The notes beneath the pieces are model-generated. The model had not been told where the DNA came from. It ran no database searches and saw nothing but the letters and a program-made list of their open reading frames with translations. From Desulfuromusa sp. (GTDB lineage Bacteria > Desulfobacterota > Desulfuromonadia > Desulfuromonadales > Geopsychrobacteraceae), in NCBI GenBank assembly GCA_021157505.1, contig JAGGWI010000129.1:1-10547 (forward strand): a stretch of 10,547 bases of DNA, in the 5' to 3' direction. Positions within the stretch are counted from its first letter, which is position 1. Every line of letters starts with the position of its first letter. Shown here piece after piece: positions 1-5,919 of this stretch. The position numbers and the translations under genes are program-made.

Positions 1-1
1 A

Positions 2-313
2 GATATGGGCTTTATCGCTGAGAATATGGCGGCATCGATCAAGATCGATACTTTCAGTTTTCAGAAATATGGAACGATTGACGGCAAGGTTATCCAGGTT
101 TCCAAAGACAGTATTGAGGATGAACACTTGGGGCTCATCTATGAAGTATATATCGCGCCGGAAAAAAACACTCTGCTTGTTGACGGTATAGAAGCACCGA
201 TCTCGGCAGGTATGAGTGTCACCGCTGAAGTTAAAGTCGGCAAACGCCGGATTATTGAATTCTTTATCTATCCGCTGATCAAATATCTGGATGAAGGGAT
301 TAGCGTCAGGTAG
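2..313 (+). CDS. HlyD-family type I secretion periplasmic adaptor (C-terminal end, partial)
   Basis: This is the last ~103 codons of a gene that starts left of the window; the frame is open to the edge. Members of the family are inner-membrane-anchored adaptors that join an ABC exporter to a TolC-type outer membrane channel in type I secretion. The visible part is the C-terminal beta-barrel and tail: a KYGTIDGKV strand pair, an IEDEHLGLIYEV segment, then SAGMSVTAEVKVGKRRI followed by a short hydrophobic stretch (FFIYPLIKYLDE). These correspond closely to the end of E. coli HlyD as I remember it. The exporter and substrate are not in the window. The stop overlaps the end of the opposing hydrolase gene by 8 bp, and I see no terminator between them. 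The family call is strong; the exported substrate cannot be deduced. Confidence 0.88.
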   Translation, partial: DMGFIAENMAASIKIDTFSFQKYGTIDGKVIQVSKDSIEDEHLGLIYEVYIAPEKNTLLVDGIEAPISAGMSVTAEVKVGKRRIIEFFIYPLIKYLDEGISVR

Positions 314-1091
314 AATTATTTAAAAAATTGATACAGCGTTGTAGAACATCCTGCTGCAGAGGGTTCTCGGCTGTTGTCAAAACGTGCGGAACGTCTTCAC
401 CATAACAGTGAAACTGTTTTTGTTGACTGCCAAGTTGTCGATGGATCTCTGCCGCGGTTCCTGCGGCTATGGTGGCATCACCGGTCGAGGTGAGAGTCAG
501 GCTGGGTGTCGTGATCAGCTTTAATTGCCCGCGTAGCTGTCGGCGCAATCTATTGATCTGGGCAACTCCCTTCAAGGGGCGTTGCCGATAATAAAAGGGC
601 TGATCTACGGCAGGAATATCCTTTTTCTGATAAGGGATCAGATAGCTCAACAGTCCGGCAAATGGAGCAAGAAAGTGTTTTAACTGTAAGAAGGGTGAGA
701 GGAGGATCAACTTTTCGGGTGGGTGTTTGAGTGCCAGAGTTAAAGCCAGCAGTGCCCCGGTACTTGATCCGGCAACGCTGACTTTAAAACCCATCCCGAG
801 CAGAGATTGATACCCTTGACTAACGCTTGTCTGCCACTCTTCGGCTTTGCGGGTCTGCAGATCTTCCGGGCTGGTGCCATGACCGGGGAGGCGAATTCCA
901 TAAACAGTAAAGTTGTTTTTTTGAAGAATTTTCCCCAGTGGCAGCATCTCTCTGGGACTGGCGCTAAAGCCATGAATCAGGAGGATAGCTTGGCCGTTAG
1001 GATTGTTGGAAGATAAGAAAAAAGGGAAATTCTCGGGGGGTGAAACCCCTTCACTGTGAGCCAGCTCTATTTCCTGTTCAAACCATTGCAC
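306..1091 (-). CDS. Alpha/beta-hydrolase, carboxylesterase / monoacylglycerol lipase-like
   Basis: A 261-residue single-domain alpha/beta hydrolase, probably cytoplasmic since no signal peptide is seen. It has the oxyanion-side LLIHGFSASPREM segment (residues 37-50), RLPGHGTSP (67-75), and a nucleophile elbow GSSTG with Ser110. The likely acid is Asp205 (TSTGDATI), and the likely catalytic His is 236 in DVPHVLTT. Length and motif order fit the Est30-type carboxylesterases and bacterial monoacylglycerol lipases; the acyl substrate cannot be told from sequence. The start is a GTG at 1091, preceded by a weak CGGAG Shine-Dalgarno at 1103-1107 (spacing about 11). An ATG two bases inside is out of frame. 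Directly upstream lies the palindromic repeat, so any promoter must sit in or beyond it. The 3' end overlaps the opposing HlyD-type gene by 8 bp. Confidence 0.87.
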   Translation of the reverse strand: MQWFEQEIELAHSEGVSPPENFPFFLSSNNPNGQAILLIHGFSASPREMLPLGKILQKNNFTVYGIRLPGHGTSPEDLQTRKAEEWQTSVSQGYQSLLGMGFKVSVAGSSTGALLALTLALKHPPEKLILLSPFLQLKHFLAPFAGLLSYLIPYQKKDIPAVDQPFYYRQRPLKGVAQINRLRRQLRGQLKLITTPSLTLTSTGDATIAAGTAAEIHRQLGSQQKQFHCYGEDVPHVLTTAENPLQQDVLQRCINFLNNST

Positions 1092-1107
1092 CAGCTACAA
1101 ATCTCCG

Positions 1108-1258
1108 TTTAACAGGCTGTTGAAAAACTATCTACGTTGCGATTGCTGTGTTGAAAATTGCCTCAAAATGCTCATTTACTGAGTGCAAACTGCGCTTTTT
1201 CGACAATTTCCGCCTTGCACTCGCTGCCTCGAAAACGTTTTTCAACACCCTGTTTAAA
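1108..1258. repeat. ~150-bp imperfect palindromic (MITE/REP-like) intergenic repeat
   Basis: The two ends are near-perfect inverted copies: TTTAACAGGCTGTTGAAAAAC at 1108-1128 and the reverse complement of TTTAAACAGGGTGTTGAAAAAC at 1237-1258. Inside, the arms remain partly complementary (TGAAAATTG around 1152-1160 against CAATTTCCGCC at 1204-1214), meeting near 1183, so the whole element can fold as one long imperfect hairpin. It has no credible coding capacity. From memory, sequences with TGTTGAAAAAC ends recur between genes in Desulfuromonas/Pelobacter-type genomes; this was not searched. It sits between the hydrolase start and the IclR terminator. Confidence 0.65.
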
Positions 1259-1260
1259 TA

Positions 1261-1285
1261 GAAAAGGCTCCTCAGTGAGGAGCCC
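1261..1285 (-). terminator. Rho-independent terminator of the IclR gene
   Basis: Reading the minus strand there is a perfect 8-bp stem, GGCTCCTC-act-GAGGAGCC (1284-1266), followed at once by TTTTCTATTT. It starts 24 bases beyond the IclR stop codon and should end that transcript before the palindromic repeat and the hydrolase gene. The hydrolase therefore probably needs its own promoter. Confidence 0.85.
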
Positions 1286-1308
1286 TTCTGAATTGAAAAA
1301 AACAGCAA

Positions 1309-2091
1309 CTATGTTGGATAACCGAGGCGGGTTGAAAGTTCCGCTGACGCTTTCAGAACCAGAGGAACCAGCTCACTTTCTGTCCGTGCATTGCTGATCC
1401 GCATGGTTGGGCCAGAAATACTGATGGCACCAACAATACGCCGGGTGTAATCGCGAATCGGTGCCGCAATGCAGCGGACACCAAGATCCAGCTCTTCATC
1501 ATCAAAGGCGTATCCCTGTTCACGAATTTTAGTCATCTCCTCGCTGATTGCTTCAGTAGAGATGATAGTGGTCGGGGTATGTGAAACCAGCTTTACCTCG
1601 TGCAGTAATACCTCCAGCTCTTCCTCTGTCATGTGTGCCATATGGACTTTTCCGGATGCGGTACAATACGCAGGTAATCTTGAGCCAACTCGGGAGACGA
1701 CCCGGACAGTGAGATTAGTTTCAACCACATCGAGGTAAACAATGTAATTTTCTTTGTAGATAGCAACATATGCGGTTTCATTGCTTTCCTCTACGACCTG
1801 TTCAAGGATCGGTTTGGCCTGCCGCAACAGTCCCATCTGCTTGATAAAAGTTTGTCCAAGTTCCAGAGCTTTGAGGCCGAGTCGATAATTTTCCGTTGCC
1901 TTGTTCTGTTCAATATAACCACGCGATTCAAGGGTTGCAAGGAGCCGAAAAACATTGTTTTTGTGAAGCTTCAGACGTTTACTTAATTCGGTAACGCCGA
2001 GCTCATCGACATCATCATGAAACTGCTCGAGCAGGTCAAGGGCGTGGGAAACTGCCTGAATGATATATTCTGATTTGTCTTTTTTGACCAT
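1309..2091 (-). CDS. IclR-family transcriptional regulator
   Basis: A 260-residue DNA-binding regulator of normal IclR length. The N-terminal winged helix-turn-helix covers about residues 10-72, with the VTELSKRLKLHKNNVFRLL helix pair at 33-51, then the wing ESRGYIEQ...YRLG. The C-terminal effector domain carries family hallmarks: YCTASGKVHMA (142-152), LGVRCIAAPIRD (203-214) and GAISISGP (221-228). Family members bind small organic acids or aromatic compounds and often repress or activate adjacent catabolic genes and their own gene. The only neighbour on the same strand downstream is the hydrolase, beyond a terminator, so the target is unclear. The ATG at 2091 has AAGAAGGG about 10 bases upstream. 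Two promoter candidates and several palindromes lie upstream, consistent with autoregulation. The effector is unknown. Confidence 0.93.
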   Translation of the reverse strand: MVKKDKSEYIIQAVSHALDLLEQFHDDVDELGVTELSKRLKLHKNNVFRLLATLESRGYIEQNKATENYRLGLKALELGQTFIKQMGLLRQAKPILEQVVEESNETAYVAIYKENYIVYLDVVETNLTVRVVSRVGSRLPAYCTASGKVHMAHMTEEELEVLLHEVKLVSHTPTTIISTEAISEEMTKIREQGYAFDDEELDLGVRCIAAPIRDYTRRIVGAISISGPTMRISNARTESELVPLVLKASAELSTRLGYPT

Positions 2092-2122
2092 GGCTTCTAT
2101 ACCCTTCTTGTGTTTTTTTTAT

Positions 2123-2139
2123 ATATAAAGAATTTATAT
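2123..2139. promoter_or_regulatory. 17-bp palindrome at the start point of iclR promoter P2
   Basis: ATATAAA-GAA-TTTATAT is a perfect palindrome with 7-bp arms. It is centred on 2131, about where transcription from P2 should begin, and it overlaps the P2 -10 box. That position suits a repressor site; the IclR protein itself is the obvious candidate. The sequence is very AT-rich, so it could also be a chance palindrome. Confidence 0.35.
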
Positions 2140-2165
2140 TATCTTCGAGATCAAGGTCCTGTCAA
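2138..2165 (-). promoter_or_regulatory. Sigma70-like promoter P2 of the IclR gene
   Basis: On the minus strand, a perfect -35 TTGACA (2165-2160) is separated by 16 bp from GATAAT (2143-2138, 5 of 6 matches). Start would be near 2131, giving a leader of about 40 nt to the IclR ATG. It lies downstream of P1 on the same strand. Confidence 0.55.
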
Positions 2166-2210
2166 GCAGTATCGGTTGATGTTAGCCTAAGATTTTCCTC
2201 GATAATATTA

Positions 2211-2239
2211 ATTGTAGAATGCCGTTCTATTGTTGTCAA
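2211..2239 (-). promoter_or_regulatory. Sigma70-like promoter P1 of the IclR gene, with palindrome in the spacer
   Basis: On the minus strand, a perfect -35 TTGACA (2239-2234), an ideal 17-bp spacer, and TACAAT as the -10 (2216-2211, 5 of 6). The spacer and -10 edge hold a palindrome TAGAA-TGCCG-TTCTA (2215-2229), a size typical of IclR-family operators. A second palindrome, AAAACCGGTTTT (2242-2253), abuts the -35 on its upstream side and ends one base before the truD stop. P1 would give a leader of about 110 nt. Confidence 0.6.
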
Positions 2240-2254
2240 ACAAAACCGGTTTTT

Positions 2255-3481
2255 TTATTGCATTGGGGGGTCGATTTGCTCTTGGGATGGGGATTCTTTA
2301 ATCAATTCTCGCAGGACGCTGGTTGCGTAACTCCCTTTTGGTAAGCTGAAGCTGAGGGTTATAAAATTCTCTCCATGATTGATAATCTCAGGTTCAGTTA
2401 GGGGGACTCTGAGGGGCCGACGTTCTCCAGTCATCGTCAGTCCATCACCAAGTTTCCAGCTGTCAAAAGTTAAACCGGCTTCTTCCAATAATATCATTTC
2501 TGTTTTCCCGGGTTCCCCCGCCGCAAGCATGACTTTGCTGCCGAACAGCGGTGCCGACGGGCTGATTTCAAAATTGTCGGCCCGGGTTTGCTCCATTGCT
2601 GCATGTTCCACTCTGAAACATGCTCCGTTGACGTGTTTGACCGCAATGTCACCATCGATCAGCCGACCAAGGTCCGGGAGTCTTTGCAGCAGTAATTGAT
2701 CAAAAAACTGTGATTGTGCAGCTGAAAGAAAGAGCCGTAATAGATTTTTCGGCAGTGAATAAACAGCTGTCCGGTGGGATTTTCCCCTGAGGAGTGCCTG
2801 CAGTAAGCGGCGTTCGTCGTCCATTCCGCCAGGTAGTTTGTCGAGAGCCATCTGGAGATGATCCTGTCGATAGAGCTCTGCAGCTTCTTTCCAGCTCCGA
2901 TTGCGGATTAACTGTGGATTGCCAAGATACTCCCGGCAGAATTTGGAAAATTTTTTCTGTAGAAGAAGTCGCCCCAACTGGGCTGAATTTCCCAGACTCC
3001 CATAGCGCTGCTCACCAAACAGATTGGGAACACCGCGCTTTTGTAACTGCTCCAGAATGCGTTTGGCACGTGGCAGTGCTTCCGAATCGGTCTTACGGAG
3101 GGTTATGGTGAAATGATTTCCTAAAAGGTGACCGAGGCGAAGTTTATTATCGTGACGATTAATCTGGAGTATTTTAGCCTTATTCAGGTGCAGTTTCCCA
3201 ATTTGGTCAAGTTGACTGAAGGGAACTGATATCATTTGTCTGGTCAGGGCTCTGGCATCTTTCAACCCGGCATAGCCAAGATCACGTTCTTTAATTTTTA
3301 ACCCTTTAGCCAGTTGGCTAAGTAGATTGCGAGTCGTAATTCCAGATTTTTCAATCCACAGATATGTATGTTCACCTTTGCCAGAACATGGGTAGAGAGG
3401 GATTTCGCTGACCTGAAAATCCTCCGCTGTCTGTTTATAAACTCCACCGATGCCAGGTAATTCCTCTGTAAACCAGTTCAA
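2255..3481 (-). CDS. truD: tRNA pseudouridine(13) synthase TruD
   Basis: TruD converts uridine 13 of certain tRNAs to pseudouridine in the cytoplasm. At 408 residues it is longer than E. coli TruD (about 350). The N-terminal EDFQVSEIPL (20-29) and GKGEHTYLWIEK (34-45) are present. The catalytic motif is GYAGLKDARALTRQ, with Asp75 the likely nucleophile. NHFTITLRK (122-130) and PNLFGEQRYG (152-161) complete the family signature. An insertion domain should follow in the middle, and core elements return near the C-terminal FSLPKGSYATSVLREL. The start is a TTG at 3481, overlapping the trmB stop as TTGA, with a strong AGGGGG five bases upstream. This arrangement suggests translational coupling to trmB. 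No terminator is seen between truD and the IclR gene, so some read-through is possible. Confidence 0.95.
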   Translation of the reverse strand: MNWFTEELPGIGGVYKQTAEDFQVSEIPLYPCSGKGEHTYLWIEKSGITTRNLLSQLAKGLKIKERDLGYAGLKDARALTRQMISVPFSQLDQIGKLHLNKAKILQINRHDNKLRLGHLLGNHFTITLRKTDSEALPRAKRILEQLQKRGVPNLFGEQRYGSLGNSAQLGRLLLQKKFSKFCREYLGNPQLIRNRSWKEAAELYRQDHLQMALDKLPGGMDDERRLLQALLRGKSHRTAVYSLPKNLLRLFLSAAQSQFFDQLLLQRLPDLGRLIDGDIAVKHVNGACFRVEHAAMEQTRADNFEISPSAPLFGSKVMLAAGEPGKTEMILLEEAGLTFDSWKLGDGLTMTGERRPLRVPLTEPEIINHGENFITLSFSLPKGSYATSVLRELIKESPSQEQIDPPMQ

Positions 3482-4167
3482 TTTTCCCCCTTGCCCCAGC
3501 GCAGTCTGAACCCTTTGTTTAATTTTGGCGGGTCAATTTTAAGGCCAGATTTTTTGTTGTAACGGCAGAGAAAGATTGGCTGATCAAGATCGAGAAACCG
3601 TTGCATATATTTTGAAATCGGATAGTTTCCCAGCTCGTGGCTATAGGGTGTCGACAGCAAATTGTTTAACCGGTCATCACAGCTGAGAAGCTCTGCTGCT
3701 GACTCACCGTAATCGGTAAAATCGGTACAGAAGTTCAGCTCACCATGATCCTCTAAACAGTAGAGGGACAGATCAATAAAGTTCTGGTTGAGCAGTCGTC
3801 TTTTCCGCTGCCGTTTCTTTGGCCAGGGATCGGGGCAGTTGATGTAGATCGACTGTAAACTCTTTTCTCCCAGATATTGGTCCATCAGGTAACGTGCCTC
3901 TATCCGCATCATTAAAATATTGGTAAGGCCAGAACTGTCTATTCTGCTGCAGGTTTGACGACAACCCTGATTGAAAATATCGATGGCAATAAAGTTTTTC
4001 TCCGGGTGTCGTGCTGCAATCTGCACAATGAAATCGCCAATTCCACAACCAATCTCAAGTGCCAACGGGTTGTTGTTACCAAACAGGGAGGTGAATCCAC
4101 CGGCATTGCGTAATTGTGTTTCGGAGATAAATATTGGAGAGGTAATCAGGGTCATTCGTTGCGACAT
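3478..4167 (-). CDS. trmB: tRNA (guanine-N7-)-methyltransferase TrmB
   Basis: TrmB methylates N7 of guanine 46 in the variable loop of tRNAs, using S-adenosylmethionine. The 229-residue protein has the usual length. The SAM-binding motif I is LALEIGCGIGDFIVQIA (35-51), with the acidic residue AID at 61-63. The diagnostic TrmB motif reads INCPDPWPKKRQRKRRLL (109-126); the usual His after KKR is Gln here. LNFCTDFTDYGE (144-155) matches the conserved C-terminal TD...Y motif. The ATG at 4167 follows an A-rich stretch with only a weak AGAAGA ribosome site. It lies 20 bp downstream of the cytochrome gene and overlaps truD by 4 bp, so all three probably share a transcript. Two tRNA-modifying enzymes side by side make functional sense; the cytochrome does not obviously fit. 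Confidence 0.95.
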   Translation of the reverse strand: MSQRMTLITSPIFISETQLRNAGGFTSLFGNNNPLALEIGCGIGDFIVQIAARHPEKNFIAIDIFNQGCRQTCSRIDSSGLTNILMMRIEARYLMDQYLGEKSLQSIYINCPDPWPKKRQRKRRLLNQNFIDLSLYCLEDHGELNFCTDFTDYGESAAELLSCDDRLNNLLSTPYSHELGNYPISKYMQRFLDLDQPIFLCRYNKKSGLKIDPPKLNKGFRLRWGKGEN

Positions 4168-4187
4168 GTTTTCTTCTTTTTAGTTTG

Positions 4188-4505
4188 TTAACGGAGGTTG
4201 TAGAGATATTCACTGATACGTTGTAGGTCCTGCTTTGGCAGTGAGTCGTAGCTGGGCATAAAACCCTCTGTCCGGGTTGACGCGTCGGCTGTCAACAGTG
4301 TTTTAATCTGTGTCACGGTCAAACGGCTTCCTACCTGGGTGAGGTCAGTTGCCAGAGAACCACCTTCACCGTTGATAATATGACAACCCTTACAGCCCAG
4401 CACCTGGATCAATTCCAGTGCCGGGTCGATTTGCGGAGTATCGTCCGCAGCAACTGCTGCTAGAGGTAAGGTCCCACAGAGGACCAAAATTAGAAATATT
4501 TTCAT
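4188..4505 (-). CDS. Small periplasmic monohaem c-type cytochrome
   Basis: A 105-residue exported class I-like cytochrome c. The chosen ATG at 4505 begins a clean signal peptide, MKIFLILVLCGTLPLAAVAA, probably cleaved near residue 20. An upstream TTG in the same frame (4583) would add 26 residues in front of the signal peptide, which is implausible. It would also sit at or upstream of the predicted transcript start. The single haem site is C38-K-G-C41-H42, and Met83 in GFMPSYDSLP is the likely sixth ligand. A C-terminal helix, DLQRISEYLYNLR, is typical of the fold. After signal cleavage the protein would be about 85 residues, a small electron carrier. It could shuttle electrons to an oxidase, reductase or extracellular chain; no partner is present. 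It leads the trmB-truD cluster with a 20-bp gap. Confidence 0.88.
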   Translation of the reverse strand: MKIFLILVLCGTLPLAAVAADDTPQIDPALELIQVLGCKGCHIINGEGGSLATDLTQVGSRLTVTQIKTLLTADASTRTEGFMPSYDSLPKQDLQRISEYLYNLR

Positions 4506-4582
4506 GATCCACTCGCAGAAAAAAGAACAAGAGGGCAAAGTAAAAATTTCGCCCGACAAGGCGGACTTTTGTGACGCCATCA

Positions 4583-4611
4583 AACATACCCGCAGACTCT
4601 GTTCATTGCAA
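4583..4611 (-). promoter_or_regulatory. Candidate promoter for the cytochrome-trmB-truD cluster
   Basis: On the minus strand, TTGCAA (4611-4606, 4 of 6) is followed by a 17-bp spacer and TATGTT (4588-4583, 4 of 6). Start would be near 4576, leaving about 70 nt before the cytochrome ATG. Spacing is ideal but both boxes are imperfect. The -35 is one copy of a direct repeat, TTGCAATCGA, found again at 4635-4644. Confidence 0.35.
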
Positions 4612-4680
4612 TCGATTCTCTACTGGCAAAATGGTTGCAATCGAGTGAGACGGGGATTAGTCTGAGCAGGTACTGAATCA

Positions 4681-5865
4681 ATGGGGATACAAAATATGCA
4701 GATACCGATTTCAAAACGTGCTGAGATGATTGAGCCTTTTCTGGCGATGGAATTGATGGAACGAGCCAAAGAGCTGGAGGCTGAAGGCCAGGATATCATC
4801 TATCTTTGCTTGGGAGAGCCAGATTTCAACACCCCTCCGGCAATTTTAGCGGCAACAGGACAGGCATTGGCAGAAGGGGCGACCTCCTATACCCATTCAC
4901 TGGGGTTGCTGGAACTGCGCCAGGAGATCTGCCGCCATTACTTCGATTATTATGGTGTCAATATTGTCCCGGAGCAGGTGGTCGTATCTTCCGGTACCAG
5001 TCCGCTGATGTTGCTTTTGTTCGCCACGATTCTGAATGAAGGTGATGAGCTGATTCTGACTGATCCAGGTTATGCTTGTTATCCGGGGTTTATTAAGTTT
5101 TCCGGGGGGAAACCGGTTCTTTTACAGGCGGATGTAGAAAATGGATTTCAGCCTCGCCCCGATCAGGTTAAGGCATTAATAACTGAGAAGACTCGGGGCC
5201 TGTTGATCAATTCTCCCTCCAACCCGGCCGGTTCAATCTTGTCTGGTCGCGATATGCAGGCTCTGGCTGAATTACCAATCCCGATTATCTCTGATGAAAT
5301 TTACCATGGATTAACTTATGAGGGTGATGAACACAGTATTCTGGAGTTCACTCAGGATGCATTTGTCCTGGGTGGTTTTTCCAAAGCCTATGCGATGACC
5401 GGCTGGCGGTTGGGATATCTGATTGCTCCCCTTGCGTGTATGCGTACCCTGCAAACCCTGCATCAGAATTTTTTGATCTGCGCTAACCATTTTGTCCAGC
5501 GTGGTGGTATCGCCGCATTGCAACAGTGTCAGGATGATGTTGCCGCCATGCGGACTATTTATGATAAACGGCGCAAGGAATTAATCTCCCGGTTGCGTGA
5601 GCTTGGGTTCGGGGTACACTTTGAACCCAAGGGGGCGTTTTATGTCCTTGCCGATGCGCGACATATCGATAGCAATTCACAGAGACTGGCTCTAGATATC
5701 CTTGAAAAAACCGGAGTTGCGGTGACTCCCGGGGTTGATTTCGGAGCAGGTGCCGAGGGCTTTTTACGTTTTTCTTATACTCGACCGTTCGATGAAATTG
5801 TTACTGCACTGGAACGGATTGAGGTTTACTTGCGCCAACGGGGACATTCTCGCGATAATGTCTGA
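4681..5865 (+). CDS. Class I/II PLP-dependent aminotransferase (AspB-like)
   Basis: A 394-residue fold-type I transaminase, cytoplasmic, with all the core residues. These are SYTHSLGLLELRQEI (69-83), VVSSGTSPLMLLL (101-113) for phosphate binding, NSPSNPAG with Asn181, SDEIYHGL with Asp205 and Tyr208, and GGFSKAYAMTGWRLGY with Lys235 forming the Schiff base. Arg363 in GFLRFSYTRP should bind the substrate carboxylate. The amino donor and acceptor cannot be read off. The DAHP synthase gene 54 bp downstream hints at aromatic amino acids, while aspartate or alanine use is equally compatible. The ATG at 4681 has AGCAGG about 10 bases upstream; a second in-frame ATG at 4696 has GGGG nine bases upstream and gives 389 residues. 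Both starts are plausible. It is transcribed divergently from the cytochrome gene. Confidence 0.92.
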   Translation: MGIQNMQIPISKRAEMIEPFLAMELMERAKELEAEGQDIIYLCLGEPDFNTPPAILAATGQALAEGATSYTHSLGLLELRQEICRHYFDYYGVNIVPEQVVVSSGTSPLMLLLFATILNEGDELILTDPGYACYPGFIKFSGGKPVLLQADVENGFQPRPDQVKALITEKTRGLLINSPSNPAGSILSGRDMQALAELPIPIISDEIYHGLTYEGDEHSILEFTQDAFVLGGFSKAYAMTGWRLGYLIAPLACMRTLQTLHQNFLICANHFVQRGGIAALQQCQDDVAAMRTIYDKRRKELISRLRELGFGVHFEPKGAFYVLADARHIDSNSQRLALDILEKTGVAVTPGVDFGAGAEGFLRFSYTRPFDEIVTALERIEVYLRQRGHSRDNV

Positions 5866-5919
5866 GCGTCAGTTGCCCCACCTTGCTAACACATTATAAA
5901 TCCTGAAAAAGGAGTTTTT

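Noticed and set aside
2794..3111. Open 105-codon plus-strand frame inside truD.
   Set aside because: Opposite a strongly supported truD, no family motifs and no ribosome site; a shadow frame.
4506..4583. 26-codon N-terminal extension of the cytochrome from a TTG at 4583.
   Set aside because: It would bury the signal peptide in the interior, and the candidate transcript starts at about 4576.
5873..5900. Possible promoter for aroF: TTGCCC, 16 bp, TATAAA.
   Set aside because: The start would fall near 5907, leaving a leader of only about 13 nt that begins at the Shine-Dalgarno; co-transcription with the aminotransferase is simpler.
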